Below are positions 1 to 6,107 of a DNA stretch of 14,078 bases, in pieces. This DNA comes from JBBQTQ01 sp038213135 (GTDB taxonomy: Bacteria > Actinomycetota > Thermoleophilia > Gaiellales > Gaiellaceae), in assembly GCA_038213135.1 (NCBI GenBank), contig JBBQTQ010000076.1, positions 1 through 14,078 of the forward strand, read 5' to 3'. The translations under genes were made by a program, and so were the position numbers. Numbering within the stretch: the first letter of the stretch is position 1; every line of letters starts with the position of its first letter. The notes beneath the pieces are model-generated. The model was given only the letters and a program-made list of their open reading frames with translations. It was not told where the DNA came from and did no database searches.

Positions 1-62
1 AACGAGGCGCTCTCCCGGCGGTGGTCAGCCACGACGCGACGCTACGAGCCGCGCCGGTCAAC

Positions 63-85
63 ACCCGCACTGACTGCGTGCGGGT
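63..85. repeat. Perfect 8-bp hairpin in the left-edge non-coding region
   Basis: The arms are ACCCGCAC (63-70) and GTGCGGGT (78-85), separated by a 7-nt loop. There is no T-run on either side, so it does not look like an intrinsic terminator. It lies beside the boxA-like motif at 94-109. Read on the minus strand it would follow that motif, which is where rRNA leader and spacer processing stems occur. Its function is inferred from position only. Confidence 0.6.
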
Positions 86-93
86 GGACTCTC

Positions 94-109
94 AGTTTTC
101 AAAGAACAA
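94..109 (-). promoter_or_regulatory. boxA-like antitermination motif on the minus strand
   Basis: Read on the minus strand, positions 109 to 94 give TTGTTCTTTGAAAACT. This closely resembles the boxA element in leaders and 16S-23S spacers of Gram-positive rRNA operons, where NusB/S10 bind. A hairpin (63-85) follows on the same strand. The local AT-rich composition contrasts with the surrounding DNA. The simplest reading is that an rRNA operon or separate rRNA gene transcribed leftward begins just outside the window. No rRNA sequence itself is visible here, and I found no clear promoter to its right. Confidence 0.45.
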
Positions 110-134
110 GAACAACCAAAGGCAAGGTTGCCCC

Positions 135-1961
135 ATGAGCGTTCGCCGCAGCACCTGGACGCTGCTCCGCCCCTACCGGCTCGGCGTTGCCCTCGCGGCG
201 CTCGGGATCGTCGGTGCGACCCTCGTCACCCTCGCCGGCCCGTTCCTCGTTCGCTACGCGATCGATCACGGCATCCGTCGTCACGACGGCGCCGTCCTGA
301 ACGAGGTCGCGCTCGCCTACCTCGGGCTCGTGCTGACACGGCCGCTGCTCGAGCGGCTGATCGTGCTCGCCTCGGCGCGCGCGGGCGAGCGCTTCCTCGG
401 CGACCTGCGCGTCGCGATCTTCGAGAAGCTGCAGCGGCTCTCGATGCCCTTCTTCGAGGGTCAGCGCTCGGGTGTGCTCGTCTCGCGCGTGACCGCCGAC
501 GTCCAGACGCTGACGACCTTCATCCGCCAGGTGCTCGTCGAGATCGTCGGCAGCCTCTTCCTCTTCCTCGTCACGCTCGCGATCCTGCTGGCGCTCTCGC
601 CTCTCCTAACTGCGGTCACGCTCGTCGCCCTGCCACCGCTCGCGCTCTCGGTGTGGCGCTACCACCGCAAATCGCGGACGACCTATCTCGCGCTGCGCGA
701 CAACGTCGCAGGCACCCTGACCGCACTGCAGGAGGGGATGTCGGGGATGCGCGTCGTCCAGTCGTTCGGCCGCGAGGAGGAGCGCTACCAGCTCTATCGC
801 AACGCGAGCCGGGGCCTGATCGGCGCCTGGCGGCGTGTGGCGCTCGTCAACATCGGCTTCTTCCCGGTGATCGCGTTCTCGCAGGCGCTCGCGGCTGCCG
901 CGGTCGTTGCCGCCGGCGGCGTTCTGCACAGCCGCGGCGAGGTCAGCGTCGGCACGGTGGTCGCGTTCGCCCTCTACATCGCAAGTTTGTTCGACCCGAT
1001 CGCGCGCATGGGCGACTGGTTCAGCGAGTTCCAGTCGGGGCGCGCGGCGCTGACGAAGATCGTCGGCCTGCTCGACACTCCCGAGACGGTGGGCGACGCC
1101 GCCAATCCGTCCGAGCTACCGGCGGACGGCACGCTCGCGGGCGAGGAGCTCGACTTCGCCTATGACGGAGACGCGCTCGTGCTCGGCGACGTCAGCCTGC
1201 GTCTCGAGCCGGGCGAGCACCTGGCGCTCGTCGGCGCGACCGGCGCGGGCAAGTCGACCCTTGCGAAGCTACTCACGCGTCAATACGACCCCGGCGAGGG
1301 GCTCGTCTCGTACGCCGACGTCGACCTGCGCGAGACGACGCATCAGGGTCTTCGCCGCCGGATCGTCTTCCTGCCGCAGGAGGGGCACCTCTTCTCGGGC
1401 TCGATCGCCGACAACGTGCGGCTCGGCCGGCCCGACGCGAGCGACGCGGAAGTCGAGAACGCGTTGCGCTCGATCGGCGCCTTCGAGCGCTTCGCTGCTC
1501 TGCCCGAGGGCCTTGCGACGGATGTCCGTACCCGAGGCGTCCGCCTCTCGTCGGGAGAGCGGCAGCTGGTCGGGATCGCACGCGCCGCGCTTGCAGACCC
1601 CGAGGTGATCGTCCTCGACGAGGCGACCTCGAGCCTCGACCCGGCCACAGAGCGGCTCGTCGAGCACGCACTGACGGCGGTGGCTGAGGGCCGGACGATG
1701 ATCACGATCGCGCACCGGCTCTCGACGGCAGAGCGCGCCGATCGCGTGGCACTGCTGGAGCGCGGCCGTCTCGTCGAGGTTGCGAGCCATGACGAGCTCG
1801 TCGCGCAAGGCGAGCGCTACGCGCGGCTCTGGGCCTCGTGGCAGGCAGGTCTCGGCGAGCAGCCCGAGCCTGCGCAGCCCAGCGAGCGGCCCGAGGTAGC
1901 GCCCGACGACTCAGGCCACGCCGGGCGGCCCGTCGAGCCGCCCCCCGGCGAGCGCGTCTAG
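135..1961 (+). CDS. ABC exporter half-transporter (fused membrane and ATPase domains)
   Basis: This is a 608-residue type IV ABC exporter subunit. It has an N-terminal membrane domain with about six helices (roughly residues 15-300) and a C-terminal ATPase. The Walker A motif GATGAGKST is at 367-375, the signature LSSGE at 471-475, Walker B VIVLDE at 491-496, and the H-loop histidine at 527. All catalytic residues are intact, so it should hydrolyse ATP and export a lipid, drug or peptide, probably as a homodimer because no second half-transporter is adjacent. The start was set at ATG 135 because the protein aligns from MSVRRSTW. The in-frame extension back to position 21 crosses the hairpin and boxA-like region. 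Upstream signals are weak: AAGG at 124-127, or a poor CAAGGT box 6 nt before the ATG. The tail is Pro/Glu-rich and overlaps the convergent reductase by 51 bp. The substrate is unknown. Confidence 0.93.
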   Translation: MSVRRSTWTLLRPYRLGVALAALGIVGATLVTLAGPFLVRYAIDHGIRRHDGAVLNEVALAYLGLVLTRPLLERLIVLASARAGERFLGDLRVAIFEKLQRLSMPFFEGQRSGVLVSRVTADVQTLTTFIRQVLVEIVGSLFLFLVTLAILLALSPLLTAVTLVALPPLALSVWRYHRKSRTTYLALRDNVAGTLTALQEGMSGMRVVQSFGREEERYQLYRNASRGLIGAWRRVALVNIGFFPVIAFSQALAAAAVVAAGGVLHSRGEVSVGTVVAFALYIASLFDPIARMGDWFSEFQSGRAALTKIVGLLDTPETVGDAANPSELPADGTLAGEELDFAYDGDALVLGDVSLRLEPGEHLALVGATGAGKSTLAKLLTRQYDPGEGLVSYADVDLRETTHQGLRRRIVFLPQEGHLFSGSIADNVRLGRPDASDAEVENALRSIGAFERFAALPEGLATDVRTRGVRLSSGERQLVGIARAALADPEVIVLDEATSSLDPATERLVEHALTAVAEGRTMITIAHRLSTAERADRVALLERGRLVEVASHDELVAQGERYARLWASWQAGLGEQPEPAQPSERPEVAPDDSGHAGRPVEPPPGERV

Positions 1962-2837
1962 CTCCTCGCCGGTCAGCCGCCACTCGCCGGCGGCCGCGTT
2001 CGCGCGCGCCTGCTCCGGCTTCGTCGCGCCTGCGATCACCGAGGCGACCCCAGGCGCGGAGGCGAGCGCTCCGATCGCCAGCTCGAGCAGCGTGTGCCCG
2101 CGCTGCTGCGCGAAGCTCTCCAGCCGCTCGACCTCGTCGAATGTCTCCGGTGGCTGCTCGCGCCCGGCGAGCCGCGTCCCCTCGGGTGCCTGCTCCCCGC
2201 GCCGGTACTTGCCGGTGAGGAGACCGCTCGCGAGCGGGAAGTAGGGGATGAACCCGATCCGAGCCTCGCGGCAGCGCGGGAGCACGTCCTGCTCCGCCTG
2301 GGGCTCGAGCAGTGAATACTCGTTCTGGAGCGCGACGAACCCTTCGCTGCCGAAGGCGATCGCCTCGTCGAGCTGTTCGGCGGAGAGGTTCGAGCAGCCG
2401 ATCCACCGAATCAACCCCTCGGCCCGCACCTCCTCCAGCGCGGCGAGCGTCTCCGCGAGCGGCGTGATCCCGTCGGGCCGGTGGTAGTAGTAGAGATCGA
2501 CCCGCTCGGTCTGCAGCCGTTCAAGCGAGGCGGCGATCGCCTTCCTGACGTACCCGCGGGAGCCGCGCGCGTCGTCGCCAGTCCCCATGTCGCCGCCGAA
2601 CTTCGTGGCGAGAACGACCCGCTCGCGACGCCCCTTCAGCGCCTCGCCGAGGAGACGTTCGCTGCCACCCTGGCCGCCGTAGATGTCCGCAGTGTCGAGG
2701 AAGTTGATGCCGGCGTCGAGGGCCGCGTCCACGACGGCCCGTGTCCCGTCAAGGTCGACGCGGCCGCCGAAGTTGTTGCACCCGAGCCCGACCCGCGAGA
2801 CGTGCAGGTCACTGCCGCCGAGCCGGACGAGCTCCAC
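1911..2837 (-). CDS. Aldo/keto reductase
   Basis: This is a 308-residue TIM-barrel oxidoreductase of the aldo/keto reductase superfamily, expected to reduce carbonyl compounds with NADPH in the cytoplasm. The catalytic tetrad is visible: Asp48 and Tyr53 in FLDTADIYG, Lys79 in ATKFG, and His119 in YYYHRPD. GCSN at 147-150 and the C-terminal region with the motif IAGATKPEQ match the nucleotide-binding end of the family. The length is normal. The start is GTG at 2837, directly before the conserved MELVRLGGSDLHVSRVGLG segment. It has no ribosome binding site but a TAGTCT box ends 6 nt upstream, suggesting a leaderless message. Its last 51 bp overlap the ABC exporter gene tail to tail. The physiological substrate cannot be told. 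Confidence 0.93.
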   Translation of the reverse strand: MELVRLGGSDLHVSRVGLGCNNFGGRVDLDGTRAVVDAALDAGINFLDTADIYGGQGGSERLLGEALKGRRERVVLATKFGGDMGTGDDARGSRGYVRKAIAASLERLQTERVDLYYYHRPDGITPLAETLAALEEVRAEGLIRWIGCSNLSAEQLDEAIAFGSEGFVALQNEYSLLEPQAEQDVLPRCREARIGFIPYFPLASGLLTGKYRRGEQAPEGTRLAGREQPPETFDEVERLESFAQQRGHTLLELAIGALASAPGVASVIAGATKPEQARANAAAGEWRLTGEELDALAGGRLDGPPGVA

Positions 2838-2843
2838 TCCGAG

Positions 2844-2849
2844 AGACTA
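2844..2849 (-). promoter_or_regulatory. Predicted -10 box (TAGTCT) of the aldo/keto reductase gene
   Basis: On the minus strand TAGTCT is followed by 6 nt and then the GTG start. That spacing places the expected transcription start at the first base of the coding sequence. No convincing -35 element was seen at 16-18 bp upstream. Confidence 0.5.
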
Positions 2850-2991
2850 CGTGTGAGGTCTAGGCCGGCTGCGCGGCGGCGCTGGGTAGTCGCTGCTGAC
2901 GATCTCCTTACCAAGCGGCGCCACTGCAGCGCTTCCGAAATTGCAACGGCCGCGCCGATGTGATTGGCTCGTCCGGGGTCGCTCCGAGAGC

Positions 2992-2998
2992 AAGGGAG
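2992..2998 (+). promoter_or_regulatory. Shine-Dalgarno site deciding the start at 3005
   Basis: AAGGGAG lies 6 nt before ATG 3005. It is one of only a few clear ribosome binding sites in the window and argues against the in-frame ATG at 2960. Confidence 0.7.
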
Positions 2999-3004
2999 TT
3001 GACG

Positions 3005-3346
3005 ATGGGCTTTCTCGACAAGCTGAAGGGCACGGCGAAGCAGGCCGTGAGTCCAGGCGCGGGGTTCAGCGAGCGCGACAAGATCATGAAGATCAACAAG
3101 TCCGGTGTGGACGGTCGTGCGACCGTCGACTCGATGACCGAGCTCGGCACGCAGTTCGGCGGCGGTCACGAGATCGAGTTCCACCTGACGGTCAAGGGCA
3201 GCAACGGCGCGCCCGACTACCAGGTGACGACCAAGCAGTCGATCCACGAGCAGGCGCTCGCGGGCATCACCCAGGGCGGCCAGGTGATCGTCAAGATCGA
3301 CCCGGACGATCCGCAGTCGCTGCTCGTCTGGGGCGCGGCGACCTAG
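3005..3346 (+). CDS. Small conserved-looking protein of unknown function
   Basis: This is a 113-residue soluble protein. I do not recognise a characterised family. The N-terminus (MGFLDKLKGTAKQA) is a short amphipathic basic helix. Residues about 20-112 look like a single beta-rich domain of alternating strands, with a conserved-looking C-terminal motif VKIDPDDPQSLLVWG. There is no signal peptide or transmembrane segment. ATG 3005 was chosen over an in-frame upstream ATG at 2960 because AAGGGAG (2992-2998) is a good ribosome binding site 6 nt before it, and because the downstream start begins the ordered sequence. It is divergent from the reductase across a gap of about 167 bp. Its stop codon shares the CTAG palindrome with the stop of the convergent hydrolase gene. 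The function is unknown. A scaffold or membrane-associated role is only a guess from the amphipathic start. Confidence 0.82.
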   Translation: MGFLDKLKGTAKQAVSPGAGFSERDKIMKINKSGVDGRATVDSMTELGTQFGGGHEIEFHLTVKGSNGAPDYQVTTKQSIHEQALAGITQGGQVIVKIDPDDPQSLLVWGAAT

Positions 3347-4524
3347 ATCCGCTTCAGCCAGGCGACGAGAGTCTGTAGGAACCGGCTCTTCTCGTACGGC
3401 GTGCAGAGTGGATCGCTGTGCTTCATCGCGGGGTCCTGCGTGAGCAGCGAGGAGCTGCGCGGCGCGTGGGACTCCGCGATCAGCGTCCTGGCTCCGGCGA
3501 GCGTGCCGGGATAGGCGCTGGTCGCGAATGCATAGACGGGGACGTCGATCTCGTGCAGGTGCGTCAGGCGCAGACCGAGTAGCCGCGTCACCGGGTCGGG
3601 TCGCAGGCTGGACGCGCCGAGGAGATCGATTCGCAGGCGCGTCGGGAAGTACCACTCGACCGCGTCCGGGCCGGCCAGCAGCGACGCGATGTTCTGCAGC
3701 CCGCAATGACCAGCGTCGAACCCGTCGTCGCCCGCCGCGTACGCGAGAAACTGCGCGTTGGTCGGGTTGCCGGGCGGCCGCAGCGAGGCCGGAACGAGCG
3801 GGCTCTGCGCGAGCGTGGAGGGGGCCTCGGGAGCAACCTGCGCCGACAGCGCCGCGAGCTGCGCGAAGACGCCGAAGAGCCAGGGCACGCCGGCTCCGAG
3901 CTGGTCGTCGAACGGGCTCGGCTGCGTCGCGAGGGCTCCGAGGTCGGCCTTCACCTTGCCGACGGTCTGCGTCCCGAATGTCCCGAGCTCGCCTCCGTCG
4001 ATCAGGACGATTCCCGAGAGATCCGCGTACCCGGGCCGGCCGTTGAAGTCCCAGGCAGCGTAGGTCGCCGTCGTCGCCGCGCCGAAGGAGTGGCCGCCGA
4101 GGATGACCTTGCGCTTGCCGCCGGCGCGGGCACGGAGCACGATCCGGCGAAGGTCGGCGAGGGTCGCGGCCAATCCCCAGCTCTTCGCCTGCGGCAGCTT
4201 CAGCGTCAGGTTGGCGTCGAAGGAGCGTCCGCCCACAGGCTGCTGGGCCAGGTAGTAGCCGTACGCGGTCGCCGGGTCTCCGGTCTTGAAGCCCGTTCTG
4301 TCCTCGAGGGCCACGCCACGCCGGTCGACCGTCCAGACCTGCATGTTCGGCACACGCGCGACCAGCACCGGCGCCACCTGGGCGAATGTCCCCCCGCCGC
4401 CTCCGTAGCCCGGGACCAGCACGAGTACCCGGGTTGCGGATGCGGGCCCGTAGACCGTGACGCCCGCGCTGGCTGTGCCCGCGAACGCGAGCGAGACAAC
4501 AGCCGCGAGCAGGGCCAGGCGCAC
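3343..4524 (-). CDS. Secreted alpha/beta hydrolase
   Basis: This is a 393-residue exported hydrolase of the alpha/beta fold. Residues 1-20 form a signal peptide (hydrophobic core, then ASA before GVTV), so the mature enzyme should act outside the membrane. An early strand and oxyanion loop, LVLVPGYGGGGG (34-45), precede the nucleophile elbow GHSFG (144-148, Ser146). IDGGELG (175-181) follows the next strand. The most likely catalytic histidine is His369 in MKHSDPL near the C-terminus, and the acid residue is less certain. The family covers lipases, esterases and related hydrolases, and no substrate can be assigned. The start is GTG 4524, 6 nt after a TAGGGT box. Its stop overlaps the stop of the convergent small gene within CTAG. 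A terminator at 4586-4612 separates it from tRNA-Trp upstream. Confidence 0.88.
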   Translation of the reverse strand: MRLALLAAVVSLAFAGTASAGVTVYGPASATRVLVLVPGYGGGGGTFAQVAPVLVARVPNMQVWTVDRRGVALEDRTGFKTGDPATAYGYYLAQQPVGGRSFDANLTLKLPQAKSWGLAATLADLRRIVLRARAGGKRKVILGGHSFGAATTATYAAWDFNGRPGYADLSGIVLIDGGELGTFGTQTVGKVKADLGALATQPSPFDDQLGAGVPWLFGVFAQLAALSAQVAPEAPSTLAQSPLVPASLRPPGNPTNAQFLAYAAGDDGFDAGHCGLQNIASLLAGPDAVEWYFPTRLRIDLLGASSLRPDPVTRLLGLRLTHLHEIDVPVYAFATSAYPGTLAGARTLIAESHAPRSSSLLTQDPAMKHSDPLCTPYEKSRFLQTLVAWLKRI

Positions 4525-4530
4525 TCCGCG

Positions 4531-4536
4531 ACCCTA
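4531..4536 (-). promoter_or_regulatory. Predicted -10 box (TAGGGT) of the secreted hydrolase gene
   Basis: TAGGGT on the minus strand is followed by 6 nt and GTG 4524. The same TAGGGT-6-GTG arrangement occurs before the secreted protein gene at 13930. No clear -35 element was found. Confidence 0.5.
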
Positions 4537-4585
4537 TTCGACTCTCAGTTGCTCTAACCGATGGCGAACCAGGTCGGAGGAGACC

Positions 4586-4612
4586 GAAAGCCGCTCCCGG
4601 AGAGCGGCTTTC
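4586..4612 (-). terminator. Hairpin terminator downstream of tRNA-Trp
   Basis: This is a perfect 11-bp stem, GAAAGCCGCTC (4586-4596) with GAGCGGCTTTC (4602-4612), around a 5-nt loop. It starts 14 nt beyond the 3' end of tRNA-Trp on the minus strand. The T-tract is short and partly inside the stem, so termination may be incomplete. It insulates the hydrolase gene from tRNA transcription. Confidence 0.65.
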
Positions 4613-4626
4613 AGTAACCGAGGGGA

Positions 4627-4699
4627 CAGGGGCGACAGGACTCGAACCTGCAACCCCCGGTTTTGGAGACCGGTGCTCTACCAATTGAGCTACGCCCCT
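4627..4699 (-). tRNA. tRNA-Trp (anticodon CCA)
   Basis: This 73-nt tRNA folds completely on the minus strand. The acceptor arms are AGGGGCG and CGCCCCT with discriminator G, the D-arm is GCTC/GAGC, and the anticodon stem is CCGGT/ACCGG around loop CTCCAAA, giving anticodon CCA. The T-arm is GCAGG/CCTGT with loop TTCGAGT. The 3' CCA is not encoded; TCC follows the discriminator, so CCA must be added by nucleotidyltransferase. A TACACT box 14 nt upstream may be its -10 element. In many bacteria this tRNA precedes secE-nusG, but here it stands alone with its own terminator. Confidence 0.96.
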
Positions 4700-4713
4700 C
4701 GGTTCGAGGGCTC

Positions 4714-4719
4714 AGTGTA
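4714..4719 (-). promoter_or_regulatory. Predicted -10 box (TACACT) of tRNA-Trp
   Basis: TACACT on the minus strand lies 14 nt before the mature tRNA 5' end. The area where its -35 would fall (about 4737-4742) touches the -10 box of the divergent small membrane-protein gene, so the two promoters may interfere. Confidence 0.45.
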
Positions 4720-4741
4720 TCCGGGGCCTTCGGCGAGCCAC

Positions 4742-4747
4742 TAGAGT
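4742..4747 (+). promoter_or_regulatory. Predicted -10 box (TAGAGT) of the 56-residue membrane protein gene
   Basis: TAGAGT is followed by 7 nt and ATG 4755, with no Shine-Dalgarno sequence between them. This supports a leaderless message and supports the tiny reading frame being real. Confidence 0.45.
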
Positions 4748-4754
4748 CGGCGCG

Positions 4755-4925
4755 ATGCGCCAGCCGTCGCAACGGCGCGCGCTCGGCGCGCTCTTCGCGC
4801 TGCTCGCGGCGGGCTTCGGCGGGATCGCCTACGCGGCCGCGCAGGCGGGTCAGTGGGCCATCGTCGGCGGCGCGGCGGCGATCGGACTGTGGCTTGCCAC
4901 GATCTCGCTTCGCGCGCTCCGCTGA
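4755..4925 (+). CDS. 56-residue two-helix membrane protein of unknown function
   Basis: This short frame encodes a basic N-terminus (MRQPSQRRA) and two hydrophobic segments, about residues 9-29 and 34-52, separated by a short QAGQ turn. It ends in SLRALR. The pattern is that of a small inner-membrane hairpin with both ends positive and therefore cytoplasmic. It begins 7 nt after a TAGAGT box, has no ribosome binding site, and ends 33 bp before the start of the sigma factor gene on the same strand. It is below the usual length cut-off for automatic gene callers. It could regulate the sigma factor or merely be a neighbour; nothing in the sequence settles this. The coding claim rests on composition, the promoter-start spacing, and the coherent two-helix topology. 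Confidence 0.6.
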   Translation: MRQPSQRRALGALFALLAAGFGGIAYAAAQAGQWAIVGGAAAIGLWLATISLRALR

Positions 4926-4946
4926 GGAACTCGCCGCCTCACGCCG

Positions 4947-4952
4947 TATTCT
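4947..4952 (+). promoter_or_regulatory. Predicted -10 box (TATTCT) of the sigma factor gene
   Basis: TATTCT is followed by 6 nt and GTG 4959, consistent with transcription starting at the start codon. It lies between the small membrane-protein gene and the sigma gene, so the sigma gene probably has its own promoter. Confidence 0.5.
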
Positions 4953-4958
4953 CTTGCC

Positions 4959-5741
4959 GTGGCCGATGACATGCAGGGCATTTTCCGCGAGTACCACCGC
5001 ACGCACGATCAAGCCCTGCGCGACCGGCTAATCCTGAACTACGCGCCGCTCGTGAAGTTCGTCGCCGGACGGCTCGGCAGCGGGCTCCCGGCGCACGTCG
5101 AGGAGAATGACCTTGCCTCCTACGGACTACTCGGCCTGATCGGCGCGATCGAGCGCTACGACCCGGATCGCGACGTCAAGTTCGAGACCTACGCGATCGC
5201 CAGGATCAAGGGCTCGATCATCGACGAGCTGCGTTCGATGGACTGGGTCCCGCGCTCGGTCCGTGCCCGCGCGCGCGACATCGAGCGGGCGATTGCATCC
5301 CTCGAGGCGAAGCTGCACCGGGCACCGACCGACGCCGAGATCGCCGAGAAGATCGGGATCACAGAGGGCGAGCTCGAGGACAGCCTCACGGACATCTCGC
5401 GCTCCTCGATCGCCGCGCTCGACGAGCTCTGGACGATCTCCTCGACCGGCGGCGACCAGATCTCGATGATCGACACGATCGAGGATCCGCATGCGCCCGC
5501 ACCGCAGGATGCGCTTGCGCAGACCGAGCTCCGCGAGGCGCTCGGAGAGTCGATCGCGCGCCTGCCCGAGCGCGAGAAGCTCGTGATCACGCTCTACTAC
5601 TACGAGGAGCTGACGCTGCGCGAGATCGGCGAGGTGCTCGGCGTCACCGAGTCGCGGGTGTCGCAGCTGCACACGAAGGCGATCCTGCGCCTGAAGTCGC
5701 GCCTTGGCGGAACGCCAGTGCGGCCCTCTACCGAGGAGTGA
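4959..5741 (+). CDS. RNA polymerase sigma factor, FliA/WhiG (sigma-28) type
   Basis: This 260-residue protein is an alternative sigma factor that directs RNA polymerase to a special promoter set. Region 2 (about 25-95) contains NYAPLVKFVAGRLG, DLASYGLLGLIGAIERYD and the KFETYAIARIKGSIIDELR core-binding and -10 recognition helix, followed by DWVPRSVR, a hallmark of the FliA/WhiG group. Region 3 spans about 105-150. Region 4 (about 200-250) has LPEREKLVITLYYYEELTLREIGEVLG and a recognition helix VTESRVSQLHTKAI. The length is normal. In motile bacteria this type drives flagellar genes; in Streptomyces WhiG drives early sporulation. No flagellar or sporulation gene is near, so the regulon is unknown. 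GTG 4959 was chosen from the TATTCT box 6 nt upstream; ATG 4971 is an in-frame alternative. No adjacent FlgM-like or RsiG-like anti-sigma gene is recognisable. Confidence 0.93.
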   Translation: MADDMQGIFREYHRTHDQALRDRLILNYAPLVKFVAGRLGSGLPAHVEENDLASYGLLGLIGAIERYDPDRDVKFETYAIARIKGSIIDELRSMDWVPRSVRARARDIERAIASLEAKLHRAPTDAEIAEKIGITEGELEDSLTDISRSSIAALDELWTISSTGGDQISMIDTIEDPHAPAPQDALAQTELREALGESIARLPEREKLVITLYYYEELTLREIGEVLGVTESRVSQLHTKAILRLKSRLGGTPVRPSTEE

Positions 5742-5744
5742 TCG

Positions 5745-6035
5745 CTAGTCGGCGGCCGGGTCCTCGCGGACGACGACGGTGTCGGCGACCTCGATGATCT
5801 CGTCGACCGGCAGCATCGCCCGGCCCGCGTGGTCGCGGATTGCCTCCTCGCTGCTCGCCTGATAGACGCAGACCGTCCCGAGCCCGCCGTCCTCCTCGGC
5901 CATGACGTAGCTGCGGATCCAGCGAATGTCGTCCGGCATCTGCTCGTCGGCGACCGCCTTCGAGCGGCCTGCCGCCTCTTGCAGATCCTCGGGCGAACGC
6001 CAGCCGCTGCGCCGCAGAATCACGTAGGTCTTCAT
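5745..6035 (-). CDS. DUF4242 family small protein
   Basis: This 96-residue soluble protein begins MKTYVILRRSGW and has the compact ferredoxin-like alternation of strands and helices typical of DUF4242. Recognisable elements are IRWIRSYVM (about 38-46), a strand VCVYQASSEEAIRDHA (about 55-70) and IIEVADTVV near the end. The Streptomyces relative SCO4226 is reported to bind nickel. Here His69 in RDHAG could be one ligand, but metal binding is inference. The start ATG 6035 is fixed by a strong ribosome binding site, AGAGGAG (6041-6047), 5 nt upstream. It is divergent from the EF-G-like gene and ends 3 bp from the sigma factor gene, tail to tail. Confidence 0.85.
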   Translation of the reverse strand: MKTYVILRRSGWRSPEDLQEAAGRSKAVADEQMPDDIRWIRSYVMAEEDGGLGTVCVYQASSEEAIRDHAGRAMLPVDEIIEVADTVVVREDPAAD

Positions 6036-6060
6036 CAGGACTCCTCTCGTTGCGGGGAGT

Positions 6061-6066
6061 TAGGCT
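6061..6066 (+). promoter_or_regulatory. Candidate -10 box (TAGGCT) of the EF-G-like gene
   Basis: TAGGCT lies 41 nt before ATG 6108 in the divergent intergenic region, giving a leader of about 35 nt that holds the Shine-Dalgarno sequence at 6092-6099. Unlike most genes in this window, this one would be leadered. No clear -35 element was seen. Confidence 0.35.
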
Positions 6067-6091
6067 TCGATCGAATTGGTCGAGAGCCTAG

Positions 6092-6099
6092 AGGAGGAG
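6092..6099 (+). promoter_or_regulatory. Strong Shine-Dalgarno site deciding the start at 6108
   Basis: AGGAGGAG ends 8 nt before ATG 6108. This rules out the longer in-frame extension back to 5829, which would run antisense through the DUF4242 gene. Confidence 0.8.
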
Positions 6100-6107
6100 A
6101 TCGCCGC

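Noticed and set aside
21..134. In-frame upstream extension of the ABC exporter gene
   Set aside because: The added residues look non-coding (hairpin and AT-rich boxA-like stretch), and exporters of this type begin close to residue 1 of the 135 start.
2636..4684. Long minus-strand open frame of 682 codons
   Set aside because: It runs through the N-terminal part of the reductase in another frame, the small gene antisense, the hydrolase in another frame, and tRNA-Trp. Its sequence is Arg/Pro/Ala-rich low-complexity of the kind produced by GC-rich shadow frames.
5829..6107. In-frame upstream extension of the EF-G-like gene
   Set aside because: It would run antisense to the DUF4242 gene and across the divergent promoter region. 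A strong Shine-Dalgarno site fixes the start at 6108.
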